This document shows, piece by piece, positions 1 to 10,181 of a DNA stretch of 64,000 bases. Both the position numbers and the translations under genes were made by a program. Numbering within the stretch: position 1 is the stretch's first letter; every line of letters begins with the position of its first letter. The DNA is from Ampelomyces quisqualis (lineage: Eukaryota > Ascomycota > Dothideomycetes > Pleosporales > Phaeosphaeriaceae): assembly GCA_018398575.1 (NCBI GenBank), contig JAGTXZ010000002.1, forward strand, positions 1,180,501 through 1,244,500, in the 5' to 3' direction. The notes under the pieces were generated by a model, which had not been told where the DNA came from, searched no databases, and saw only the letters and a program-made list of their open reading frames with translations.

Positions 1-155
1 TCGCCTCAACCTTCAGAAGGGCTTCTCCTAGGCTTCTATCGTTATTCTCCGTGCCCATTGCCGCCGCCGCATCGCATAATCAACGCGTTTCGCCTACCGC
101 GGGGCTCTCCACTGCGTCAGGCTTGACGGCAACTCCAAAAGTAGATTTGCGCAGG
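1..155 (+). other. 5' flank and probable leader of the thioredoxin reductase gene
   Basis: Upstream of the first ATG. Holds a pyrimidine-rich stretch and a GCC-repeat (about 60-75). No upstream ATG competes with the one at 156. No separate gene is seen. Confidence 0.5.
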
Positions 156-1522
156 ATGCATTCAAAGGTAGTCAGTGAGTAGCACTCAAGAGACAGTCGT
201 CGGAGCAGTGCTAACAATATGCGCAGTCATTGGGTAAGTTGCGACGCATCGTGTGGTGGACCCCGCCAGTTCGACCATGACGGTACACCTCTTTTCCCTG
301 CATATCCAGTTCTGACAATTGCCACAGCTCGGGGCCAGCAGGCCACACCGCAGCCATTTATGCAGCGCGTGCCGACCTGAAGCGTGAGTTGAGTATTACT
401 GTGCTTTTCAGATGATTCCTAACCATGCGCAGCCGTCATGTACGAGGGCTTCATGGCTCTCGGCATAGCCGCCGGCGGTCAATTGACCACCACCGATGAA
501 GTCGAGAACTTTCCCGGGTTCCTAAAGATCGGGGGCGGAAAGCTCATGGTGCGTATAACGACGCCTGCCCTCCTCTTCTTGCTAACCTTCCGTAGGAGCA
601 CATGCGCGAACAATCCGAAGCCTGTGGCACCGAGATCATTTCCCAGACCGTTGCGAAAGTCGACCTGAAATCACGCCCCTTCAAATACTGGTTGCACCCA
701 ATGGGCGACGACGAGGAGATTGAGGAGGAAGAACATACCGCCGAGGCTATCATCATTGCAACTGGCGCAAAGGCAAGAAGGCTGGATCTGCCCGGCGAGG
801 AGAAATACTGGGGCTACGGTGTTTCGGCTTGCGCAGTCTGCGATGGCTCCCTGCCCATGTTCCGCGACCAGCCCCTGGTCGTCATTGGAGGAGGCGACTC
901 GGCAGTTGAAGAGGCACTCTACCTCACAAAGAAGGCGAAGAAGGTCACTGTTCTCGTGCGAAGGGACAAGCTACGGGCCAGCAGGACAAATGCTCGCCGC
1001 CTGACCACACACCCCAAGATCGAGGTTATGTACAACACCAGCGCGAGCGAGATCAAGGGCGAGGACAAGAAGCACGGCTTAATGACCCAGTTAGTCGTCA
1101 AGAACAACGTCACCAAGCAGGAGCAGACTGTCGAGGCAAAGGGCCTGTTCTACGCGGTCGGTCACGACCCCGCGACGGAAATCTTCAAGGGCCAGCTCGA
1201 CATGGACGAGGACGGCTACCTCATCACCAAGCCCGGCGAAGGTCTGACAAGCGTTGAGGGCGTGTTCGCTGCCGGCGACGTCCAAGACAAGCGGTACCGC
1301 CAGGCAATCACGAGCGCAGGTAAGTTTCGCTTTCTTCTCTCGACACAGATGAAGCCTTACTGACCTTTCCCAGGCTCTGGTTGCGTCGCCGCATTAGAAG
1401 CCGAGAAGTGGCTCGCCGACCAAGACGACAGCGTAAGCAACGAGCTCGACACGGAGAACCAGGCCGACAAGTCGCAGACCAACGGCGTTGTGCCCGAGTA
1501 CCGCTCCAACCCCCTGTTGTAG
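156..1522 (+). CDS. TRR1: Thioredoxin reductase, cytosolic NADPH-dependent flavoprotein
   Basis: Low-molecular-weight thioredoxin reductase, 356 aa: passes electrons from NADPH through FAD to thioredoxin. Exons 156-174, 227-233, 328-383, 433-548, 596-1319, 1374-1522. The spliced N-terminus carries the FAD-binding GSGPAG motif just after VVII. The redox-active CAVC lies at about residues 145-148, followed by the NADPH-binding GGGDSAVEEA. Near the C-terminus the FAD-binding GVFAAGDVQD is present. Length fits the fungal/bacterial type (about 320-360), not the larger selenoprotein type. Exon 2 is only 7 nt, but is required to join MHSKVV to IIGSGPAG in frame; both flanking introns have GTGAGT/GTAAGT donors and CTAAC/CTGAC-like branch points. 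The tail after the core is acidic and ends NPLL. Confidence 0.95.
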
Positions 1523-2012
1523 ACTCACCTCCTCACACACCCACACACTACATCAATCTCTTTCGCATCCAAGGGATCTAGCATCAATGTTTAGTGTAGC
1601 GAATACCTGTCGGAAGGAAGCATATATAGAGTTTTGAAAGAGATCTGGTAAAGTGTTGTTGGCTAGAGCGTTTGCTCTGTTGCTCGCCATTTCTTAGGGA
1701 TGTTGAAAATAGACATGGCTGGACGCCGTACTTGGAATCAGATAGAGTCTGTTTCACACGTTGGCAATCAAACATGTATGGAATCGTAAGGGGTTTGCAT
1801 TAGTGCTCATCATGGGTATATATGCTACAAGTACTTTGGTGATCATCATGCTGCCGCTGCTGTGCATGTGTTTACACTAACAAACGCCATAGCTACATCA
1901 TCGAGCACTTCGCCCTGCGCACGGGTGCATAACGTGGCACTGGCGCATGTTCTGACTGCGTGCAGCTGTCCATTGCATGGTGAGCGAGGTATATGGCGCC
2001 TAAGTCGTCTCA
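1523..2012. other. Intergenic, convergent 3' ends
   Basis: Lies between the stop of thioredoxin reductase and the stop of the minus-strand hypothetical gene, so it should hold both 3' UTRs. Short open frames are antisense noise. No RNA gene, repeat or element is seen. Confidence 0.5.
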
Positions 2013-2792
2013 TCAACGAGCGAAACTAGTGGCCTTGAGGAGACTAAGCGCACTCTCGAAAGCTTTCACCACGCTGATATCTACGCACAGACAGGTCAGT
2101 AATTGTACTTGCAGCGTATAGGGTGTAGCTTACAATGGTTGCGTTTCTGCTCGAGCGTGGCTTCCGAGTGCTGGACGTACGATGTGCGAGTCTTGAGACT
2201 GTATGGATGTCAGCGTTGTAGTACAGATTCAGGCTGCGATGATGGAAGTACCGCTGGAAAGTCCGATCTGTCTCGTGGTCATGGCCAGATTCTGCCCACA
2301 CGCGGAAGTACTGCAGTTGTCAACGGCGTCTCATACTCGGTGTGAGGCATGGATATGTACATTCATAAGGCTTTCCCACTCCTGGGCCAGGTGTCCTTCC
2401 TGATTGTGACAGTCGTTCATAACATCATGGTAGCGCTGGTGCAATTCGTTCCAGTTGAACTCTCTGATCTGCTCAGCAGGATCGGAGTCGGTCTCGTCCT
2501 CGTCGGTCTCTTCCTCGTCAACTTCATCTTCTTCCTCCTCATGAGCAAAGTTCTTGTTGCTCTGTTGAGCCGACGGTGGACGTTCCGCCTCTTCCAAGCT
2601 CACGCGTCTCAGCGGTGCTTCGTGGTCCTGTGGTGTGGGTGGCTCGGATTTGGGCCCCGGTGCACCGTCCATCTCGTCCAGCTTCTCAAACGACACGTCA
2701 CTTTGCTTGAGCACGGGTGGTGAAGACGCAAATGTTAGTATGGGCGGTGATGGTAGTGATATCTCGGACTCGTTGTCAGTGTCGCTGTTCAT
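2013..2792 (-). CDS. Conserved-looking hypothetical acidic protein with C-terminal helical region
   Basis: 207 aa after splicing, minus strand: exons 2361-2792, 2252-2310, 2134-2198, 2013-2080. I do not recognise a named domain. The N-terminal 110 residues are disordered-looking: Ser/Pro/Thr-rich, then a long Glu/Asp run (HEEEEDEVDEEETDEDE). From about residue 115 on, the sequence is Trp- and charge-rich and probably helical (FNWNELHQRYH, EWESLMNYFRVWAESG). The later exons continue in frame (SYVQHSEATLEQKRNHY then VVKAFESALSLLK), which supports the introns; donors and acceptors are all GT-AG. It is transcribed divergently from ATG14 across about 500 bp. The coiled-coil-like C-terminus suggests a protein-protein interaction role, but that is inference only. 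Confidence 0.7.
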
Positions 2793-3295
2793 TCGTGACG
2801 CTGTGCAGTGATGGTCAGTGCTGCGGGTAGGTGAGGCATGAACTGATTGAAGCCACTCCCGTCCTCGTGGACGAGCTGGTGGGTAGGGAGCGTGTTACTC
2901 GCGCCAGGTAATACTGGGCTACGATGCAGCAGGGCCGAACCAGCTGAGCGGGAGACGGAATGTTCACATCACGTGCACTTGTGCTGGTGGCCGTTTTCGT
3001 AAAGCGCGGCATCACGTGGGAAGGTGCGTCTGACTCGCGATCGCGCTCGCGGCTCAGCACCCACTGACTGAGCGTGACCGACGACGACAAGGTGTCTGCC
3101 TACCCAGCCTCGTTCTGCCTTCTACATGACACTGCACCCCCAAAGCCTGTGCATCCATCCTCATCCTTTGCTGGCTCTGGCCCATGGGTTCTTAACGCGC
3201 AACAGCCCCGCGGCCTTTCACCACTCACCATGGTTACCCGCTACTTCGCTCGGCCACTACCTCACGGAACAGCAGCAGGGGATATCACATAGCAC
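2793..3295. other. Divergent promoter region
   Basis: 503 bp between the start codons of the minus-strand hypothetical gene and ATG14, so it must hold both promoters. Contains CACGTG/CACGTGC-type sites (2971-2980, TCACGTGCAC) and TCACGTGGGA near 3012. No coding potential is convincing. Confidence 0.5.
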
Positions 3296-4983
3296 ATGCC
3301 CAGTATGGAGTGCGACATCTGTGGGAAGACAGGCAGCCAGGTGCACCCCCTCCACTGCATCACGTGTGCCCGCAGCTATCTCGAACAGCCCCGCATCGAC
3401 CTGGCGAGGACGCTCATAGACCAGGGCGGCGTGGAGAAGCATGTTACGGCTGCCATACTCGGCTTGGAAGGCAAGAGCAGCCAACATGTGTCGTTGACTG
3501 ATTCAAAGGGCGGCCTTCTCGTGGACAGGGAGGAGTGCACGCATCATCTCAACTGGCAGCGGGCGAAAGCCGAGACCACCGAGCTACACGAGCGCATAGA
3601 GCTCGTCGCCGAACAGTCAGCTCGCCTACGAGAACAGATGGAGGCCACTCGGAAACAAGTTGCGGCCCAACGAAGCGCGACTGCACAACGGAAATCCGAC
3701 TTGTCTTCTGCTACCTACGGCATCGAGTCGCGGCGCGCCAACGAACTGGATAAGGTCCAGCAGCATGTGAAGAGGATAGACTACAAGTCGGACAAAATGC
3801 ACCACGATACGATGGATCTGCGCATGCAACTGTGCACAACTGCTGCCAAGCTCGCGGGTCTCAAGACCACTAGGCGGCGGAACAAAGATGCTGGCATCAA
3901 GGACGTCTACAACATTGGACCGGGCTCCCGCCTTCGAATCTGGGATTTGAGAGATTTAAATGGTAATCGTATTTACCACCTCACTACCGCACATGTACTG
4001 ATTGTAGTGTAGATGCACCCCCTGATCATCTTTCAGCTTCGCTGGGCGCAGTAGCTCAGCTGCTCGTTCGCGTCGCTGCATATCTGGGTATCAGACTCCC
4101 TGCTGAGATTACCCTCCCGCACAACGACTATCCGCAACCTACAGTCTTCAGTCCAGCCTCATCATATCAAGGCAAGCGAGTGCCATTCCCTGGATCAACA
4201 CCGTCACATTCGTCCAGCAACAGCCCAGAAGCATCACGTACTATCGACCCTCGCGTGCATCTTCCGAAGCCTCGCACACTGTTCATAGATCGACCTCTCA
4301 CCCATCTCTCTGCCGAAGATCCGCCAGCATACAATTCCTTCATCGAAGGCGTCTCACTGCTCGCCTATAATGTGGCATGGCTATGTCGCACACAAGGACT
4401 GAAGGACTCCTTCAAGCAGTGGGATGATGTTTGCCCCATGGGCCGTAATTTGCATCGCCTGCTGATCACCCAAGAGACGTATGCGCGCCAGCGACTGGAG
4501 AATCCACTGGACAAAGACATCACATGGAAGAGCTCCTCTAAGGCTCCTTTGCGAAAGGCTCCACCCGGTTTTGGTCAGCTTTCGCATGCCACGTCACATT
4601 CCAATATGAGCGTAGCCGAAAACGCGCAGTATCTTGGTGGTTGGAGCCTGACGCCAACAAAGATTGTCGATGATCTGAAAGCGTATTTGCTAGCGGAACA
4701 ACAGGCACAAGAATGGGATGTGCTCAACCAGAAGGAGTGGGAAGACATGGAGAATCTGATTGCCGAAGATCCGATCATCGTAGGCGACAAGCGTCGGGAT
4801 GCGGCAAGTACGAATGATGGACGCAGCTTTTTGACCTCGACCACGACAAACGGCAAGACAGCACCACTGCATAAAACCGATTTGTCTGAAGGAGAGCAGT
4901 TTGATCGTAAGAAGGGCACGAGTGGGTGGACCAAACTCAAGAGTCGACCGGACGATGTCATAAAGAGGGTGGTACCCGAATGA
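3296..4983 (+). CDS. ATG14: Autophagy protein 14 (Atg14/UVRAG-family subunit of the PI3-kinase complex)
   Basis: 545 aa from exons 3296-3962 and 4013-4983. Atg14 directs the Vps34-Vps15-Atg6 phosphatidylinositol 3-kinase to the autophagosome assembly site. The N-terminus has two cysteine pairs (C6xxC9 and C21xxC24), the hallmark of fungal Atg14. Residues about 75-190 are a long coiled coil, expected to bind Atg6. The conserved block RLRIWDLRDLN is completed across the intron by DAPPDHLSASLGAVAQLL, then LPAEITLPHNDYPQPTVF and a later YNVAWLCRTQG motif. The splice joins the frame exactly (donor GTAATC, acceptor TGTAG). ATG 3296 gives MPSMEC; ATG 3305 would remove only three residues. The C-terminal third is low in conservation and basic at the end. 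Vps38/UVRAG is the alternative, but the CxxC start favours Atg14. Confidence 0.85.
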
Positions 4984-5658
4984 CGATTATAACTACCTCT
5001 AGGTGGTGTGCGTCGAGGAGTAGAGACTTTCTTTGTGCTTTGGACCCTCATGTATTTATGTTTGATACCCATGTTACCCCGTAGAACCCAATGCATTTTT
5101 ATGGAATCCGACCTACACTCGCCTGGGCTGACGATTACTATCTATGAATCAATCAACATTCCTGGCACCAGACCTCCAGGCCTAGAAGCATGCCATGATC
5201 GGTCAAGTAGCATCCTGGAGATATTGACATGCCCACAATTAGATTGCCCACACACTAAAAGGCGTTGCAGACTCCAGGATATGTTACATGCGTGGCATTA
5301 GAGGTCGTTTACGCATGTCGTGCAGCGGCTATGAGCGGCACAAGCCATCCAACGGCCTTACGAAGCGTCTACGGCCGAGATGACAATTAGAAGTATTCCA
5401 CGAGTAACTTGACTCTCATGATCAGTTGCTGAGAAATGCTAGTGCTAGTCATGCCGTACGCGATGGTATTGCGCCATCGCCAAACAAAGGTTACAAAAGA
5501 CAGCGGGCCCCGCTGCCGAGCCAGCAACAACTTGTTCAGAATCACCTCACAACCTTTCGCCGGCGCTTGTATACGACTTCTCGAGATCTTTCTCAGGTAC
5601 TCAAGGTCCCTTTGCCACGCTTCACCACCTGCCAGGATAGAGCTCGCAGGAAGCTACG
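4984..5658. other. Intergenic, upstream of cystathionine gamma-lyase
   Basis: 675 bp holding the 3' UTR of ATG14 and the promoter of the next gene. Open frames at 5426-5672 overlap the next gene out of frame and look spurious. A 7 bp inverted repeat with a 7 bp spacer lies at 5460-5480. Confidence 0.5.
5460..5480. promoter_or_regulatory. Inverted repeat upstream of cystathionine gamma-lyase
   Basis: GCGATGG (5460-5466) and CCATCGC (5474-5480) are perfect inverted arms around TATTGCG, about 180 bp before the CYS3-like ATG. Sulfur genes of fungi are commonly controlled by the bZIP Cys3/MetR, whose sites contain ATG...CAT half-sites, so it could be an operator. The spacing does not match the usual ten-base consensus; tentative. 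Confidence 0.25.
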
Positions 5659-6993
5659 ATGACGCTCCCTGACAACCCAATCGATACACCGCAGCGCGCG
5701 CCCTCGCCAGTGCACGGGTTCGGGACGTTGGCTGTTCATGCTGGAAGTCCTCATGACCCAGTAACCGGCGCTGTGATCGAGGCAGTACGTGATATTGCAG
5801 CGTTGCCACGAGACTACAGCTGATTCCGGGCAGATCTCGCTATCAACGACCTTTGCGCAAACCAGCGTTGGCAAGCCCGTAGGCCCCTACGACTACTCCA
5901 GAGCAGCCAATCCCAACCGGTATGCGCCGCGACCATGATTCCCACCACGATTTACTTATTGCAACATAGAGATAACTTCGAACGCGCTGTCGCCGCCCTC
6001 GAGCACGCTCGCTATGCGCTCGCATTCAGTTCTGGGTCTGCGACCACTGCCAACATCCTGCAGTCTCTCGCAGCCGGATCGCACGTTGTATCCGTCTCGG
6101 ACGTATATGGAGGAACGCACCGCTATTTCACCAAGGTTGCGCTCACGCATGACGTCAAGGTCACCTTCAGCCCTAGCATTGAAGTCGATATTGCCGACCT
6201 CATTCGTCCGAACACCAAGCTCATTTGGATCGAATCGCCGTCCAACCCCACGCTTTCCCTGGTTGATATCCGGAAGGTTACAACGATCGCGCATCAGCAT
6301 GGCATCATGGTCGTCGTAGACAACACCTTCATGAGCCCATATATTCAGAATCCTCTATCACACGGCGCCGACATTGTCGTTCACTCCGTCACAAAGTACA
6401 TCAACGGCCACTCAGACGTTGTCATGGGTGCCGCGGCGTTCAATTCACCAGACCTCTTCGACCGTCTATCCTTCCTCCAGAACGCAATTGGCGCCGTACC
6501 ATCAGCATTTGATTGCTGGCTCGCGCACCGCGGTCTCAAGACTCTCCATTTGCGCGCCCGTGAAGCTACAAAGAACGCTACTGGTGTCGCTGAAGCGCTC
6601 GAGGCTTCGTCCCATGTCATCTCAGTCAACTACCCCGGCCTTGCATCACACCCACAGCGCGCAATTGCCATCAAGCAACACCGCGACGGCATGGGTGGTG
6701 GCATGCTGTCTTTCAGAATCGAGGGAGGTCATGCAGCTGCTGAGCGATTCTGCCAGGCTACCAAGATCTTCACATTGGCCGAGTCGTTGGGCGGTGTCGA
6801 ATCACTTGTCGAAGTACCCAGCGCAATGACACACATGGGTATTCCCAAAGAGCAGCGCGAAGCAGCCGGTGTCTTTGATGACCTTGTGCGTATCAGCTGT
6901 GGTGTCGAAGACGAAGCCGACCTCGTGGCCGATGTCCTGCAAGCGCTCGAGAAGTCGACAGTAGCCTCCAACACCACCAATGGCCAGACTTAG
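5659..6993 (+). CDS. CYS3: Cystathionine gamma-lyase (PLP-dependent transsulfuration enzyme)
   Basis: 411 aa from exons 5659-5784, 5834-5919, 5970-6993. Cleaves cystathionine to cysteine, 2-oxobutyrate and ammonia in reverse transsulfuration, in the cytosol. The Cys/Met-metabolism PLP fold is clear: HGFGTLAVHAGSPHDPVTGAV at the N-terminus, YDYSRAANPNRDNFERAVAALE across the second splice, the phosphate-binding SSGSATTANIL, the VDNTFMSPY segment, and the PLP-lysine in SVTKYINGHSDVVMG at about K213. The C-terminal SLGGVESLVEVPSAMTH is typical of this subfamily. Intron 2 ends in a CATAG acceptor and gives CGA-GAT across the junction. Cystathionine gamma-synthase or beta-lyase of the same superfamily are alternatives; the length and the ESLVEVPSAMTH block favour the gamma-lyase. 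Confidence 0.9.
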
Positions 6994-8211
6994 AAGAACA
7001 ATCGAAGATAGCGGCTGCGCGCGCAATAAATAGCATTTGCATACGACTATTTACGGTGTAACTCGTTACGGAGGAGCCACGGTCCAGGCGTTTTTGATGG
7101 GTACAAACCTTAATTTAGATCAGTGCACACGTTTACAGACCTACCTCTCGCCACATTTCTGTGAGCAAACAAGATACCAATACCACTTTTGACATTCCCC
7201 CCCCCCAAAAAAAAACTCCACAAAACTCCCTTGAACATCCTCTTCCACTGCCCAACCATCAACCATACCGGAATCAGCTCCACCAAAATGAACTTCCAAT
7301 CCCGTCGCCTCTCCCCCATTTTGCTTCACACCCACACGTACCCTCCTCCCCTTCAACCCCGCCAACCCCTGTCCTAGATTGTCTACCCTGTCCTAGATTT
7401 TCTCTCGCCCAGACCTTGTCCATAGCACTATCTACAACATGCACAATCGTCCAGTACACACAAATCCCTATCCTCGCTTTCTGCTCACACCTATCCGACC
7501 GCCGTGCAAGTCGTGATCCGCAACGAGCAGCGTTTGTAGACTAGCGCGCAGCGGAGTCCTGCCTTGGGCATAGCCAGGGCTACTTTTATGTCTTGCAGCT
7601 GGGTCACGAGGCGTGGTGGAGTATCGATGGCGGGGGAGAGTGTTTTCTTTCAGGGGGTGAGGATGAAAGTGTATTTCTGAGAGAGAGAGAGAGTGTGTGT
7701 GTGTGAAAACGGTGTTGATTCGAAAGTACGTTTCGTCTTTTTTGAGATGAGTTCTGGATTCGGAATTTTCGGTTCAGATTGCGCTGGCGAGGAGGTGGGG
7801 TGGGTGTGTGGGAAAAGATAGTGTGTCTGTGTGTGTGGATTTTCGGGCCGAGGGATTCGTTCATGGCTCGGACGTGCTGTGGAAATCTACGTGTGGTTGA
7901 CTTGGACTCGAGCATTTGTTTAGTGGAATGACTTTCGCAAAGGGATCAACAGGATGCTGTCGTGAGTTGTTACACGTCAATCAGTATCGACGCTCGCTGC
8001 GTACATGATGATACACCGCACATGAGTCTACATGGCGGATTGGATATCTTTGAGAAAAGGTCGATCAATGTATTCATTCGACGGTAGGAAGACCGCAGTC
8101 TAAACTATCCTATAAGAAAAAAGGGGTATATATATAGATGTGAACTCAAACATCCCTCGTCTGCCTTGGCTTGCAAGTGAAAGTAAGGAACCACTACGCA
8201 TCACTACAGAT
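6994..8211. other. Intergenic, convergent, low complexity
   Basis: 1.2 kb between the stops of CYS3 (+) and the GH16 gene (-). Contains C-rich and A-rich tracts (7197-7217), pyrimidine-rich stretches and a purine/GT microsatellite at about 7678-7705. The open frames at 7110-7544 and 7604-7915 are products of this composition (His/Pro/Thr-rich) and I do not accept them as genes. Confidence 0.5.
7678..7705. repeat. (GA)n-(GT)n compound microsatellite
   Basis: About seven GA units run directly into six GT units in the intergenic space. A simple repeat, visible directly. Confidence 0.85.
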
Positions 8212-10181
8212 TTAGGGGCGAGCGTGGTGCTGCGTCAGTCTCCGTCGTTGATCCCGAAGGCGTCGAGCTTTGCGAGCCTTGTTTGCTTCTGGGCCGGTAG
8301 TGGCTGCTGCTTGCGCAGGGACATATACGGTCTCGTAGATGGTGTGGCAGGGGTCGTCAGGGGTGTCAGAAACGATTAGAGTAGGTGGTGCTATTGCTTG
8401 TGCGGGTGGTGCTAATGCTGGCACAGGTGGTGCTAATGCTGGCACAGGTGGTGCTAATGCTGGCACAGGTGGTGCTAGTGCTGGTACTGGTGCCGGTGCT
8501 GGGGCGGGATTCGCAGGCACTTGGGAAGGCTGAGCAACGTTCTGCTCAGGTGTTGATACAGCTACTGCACTGGAGGTACCTTGAGCTGGGGCGCCGCTAG
8601 CCGAAGCGGCAGTTGTGGTGGATGCAGGTGTAGGCTTAGCACCAGGCTCATCGTCTCCAGCCTGTGGCCAGTTCCAGCCCGGTAAACCATATGCTCCAGT
8701 CGGTGCATTGGTCTGCTCATCAAGGGTTTTGCTGGGCCTTGGAGGAACAGAGCCCTCACGTGTACGGCTGCTCTGAGGAACTGGGACAGACGCCTCAGGG
8801 AGAGCTGGGGCGCCAGATGGCTGTGGTATGGTTGACGCCCGAGTACTTTGAGGAGTCGGCGCAGACACTTCAGGCACGTCGGGGATGACCGGAATACTGG
8901 ATATCTCAGGGCTCGCTGCGATACTGGAAGGATCTGGCACAATGGGCACCTGCGTACTTTGAGGAGCTGGGGTAGTGATTCCGGGGATGACCAGGGCGCC
9001 GGTAGACTGTTGTTCAATGGGCGCCCGGGTGGGCTGCTCGGGGTATCCAACAGCAGGCTTTGACCTCGAACTCGTGACTGGCTCAGGAACAGGAAGAGCG
9101 CTGCTAGTAGGTGAGATTTCTGGGACACTGGGAGCCACGGGCGGCTTCCCATCGCTCTGGTAGACCTTCAGAGCATTGATGTTCCAGTACGCCTCTGTGA
9201 AGGCTTCCGGGTTGTCGCGAACATACTCTTCGCATGTGTTTGCCTTCTTTGCACAGGATCCATCCTCCCAAATACGGCCTGCCCACTGACCACAGAAAGT
9301 CGTGTCGATGATAATCTGCTGCTCGGCAAACATCTCGTCGATGTCGCAGGCACCTGCAAACCTTGCAGCGGGCTTGCCCCAACCGCTCGGGTTCGGGCAC
9401 TCGCTCAGTACATCAGCTGGAACCGAGCCGCGGGGGAAGAAGTATATGCTGATGCCGTCCGAGTCCCATTGGGTTGCGTATACACCACCGCCGTTCTTGT
9501 TCAGGCCGGCGCCGTAACTATTCGTCGAGGGGTGTTCGATGGAGCAGCCCGCATTCATCGATTGACCTTCTGCACGGATATCACAGTTCCCTGTGGTCAC
9601 TGAGCCAGAGAACTGAGCTATATCGGATCCAATCTGGCATCCTGGTCCGGTGTGCAATGTCATGCCGTTGTTGGTGTACTCGTTGACACCTTCGAGGATG
9701 TCGATCTCGCCACCTTTTGGCCAATTCGGACCTAGAGTCCAGAAGCTGCCGTCATGTTAGCCTCAGAAACTTTTCACGATGATCTATCATACGTACGCGG
9801 GCCAGGTACCGCAGCCAAATGGCATGTGTTCGAGGTCCAGCACGATCAAACCACTGTCATACTTCTTCTTGCTCTCGATACGAATGCTCGGTCTTCCCCC
9901 GGGTGTTTTGTTGGTGACATCAACGCCAAAGTGCGCTGGCGCAGAAGCATTGATCAAGTTCGTCTGTCTTGCTGTGGCTTCGTCGATATATTTGACAAAG
10001 CCTGTCCTCAGTCAGTACGTTATGTGCCCAGCGGAGACATCTACGTACCCTGAGTGGGGTCTTCATCTGTGAAAAAGTTGAAGTTGCTGTAAAAGTCGGC
10101 CATGTAATCGTCCTCCAAAACATAGCCGGCTATGCTGAGTTGAAAAAAGGCCGCAGCCGAAACGAGGGTGGTGAATCGCAT
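8212..10181 (-). CDS. Secreted GH16 endo-beta-1,3(4)-glucanase-like enzyme with repeat-containing Ala/Pro/Ser/Thr tail
   Basis: 623 aa, minus strand, exons 10049-10181, 9797-10001, 8212-9745. A signal peptide is evident (MRFTTLVSAAAFFQLSIAG). The GH16 fold follows: FVKYIDEATARQ..., then GCGTWPAFWTLGPNWPKGG completed across intron 2, and the catalytic GEIDILEG (ExDxxE nucleophile and acid/base). Later blocks TQWDSDGISIYFF and DTTFCGQWAG match fungal mixed-linked glucanases. Expected to cut beta-1,3/1,4-glucan outside the cell, either in host material or in the fungal wall. From about residue 340 the protein is a Pro/Ser/Thr/Ala-rich tail with a 21 bp tandem repeat encoding PALAPPV, likely glycosylated or wall-associated. 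The last residues are basic and show no clear GPI-anchor hydrophobic end. Confidence 0.88.
8384..8490. repeat. 21 bp tandem repeat (minisatellite) inside the GH16 tail
   Basis: About four to five in-frame copies of a 21 bp unit, beginning GGTGGTGCTAATGCTGGCAC on the plus strand, the last ones diverged. On the minus strand it encodes repeated PALAPPV heptads. Confidence 0.9.

Noticed and set aside
7110..7915. Several overlapping open frames on both strands after CYS3
   Set aside because: Composition follows C-rich, A-rich and GT/GA simple sequence; no family resemblance.
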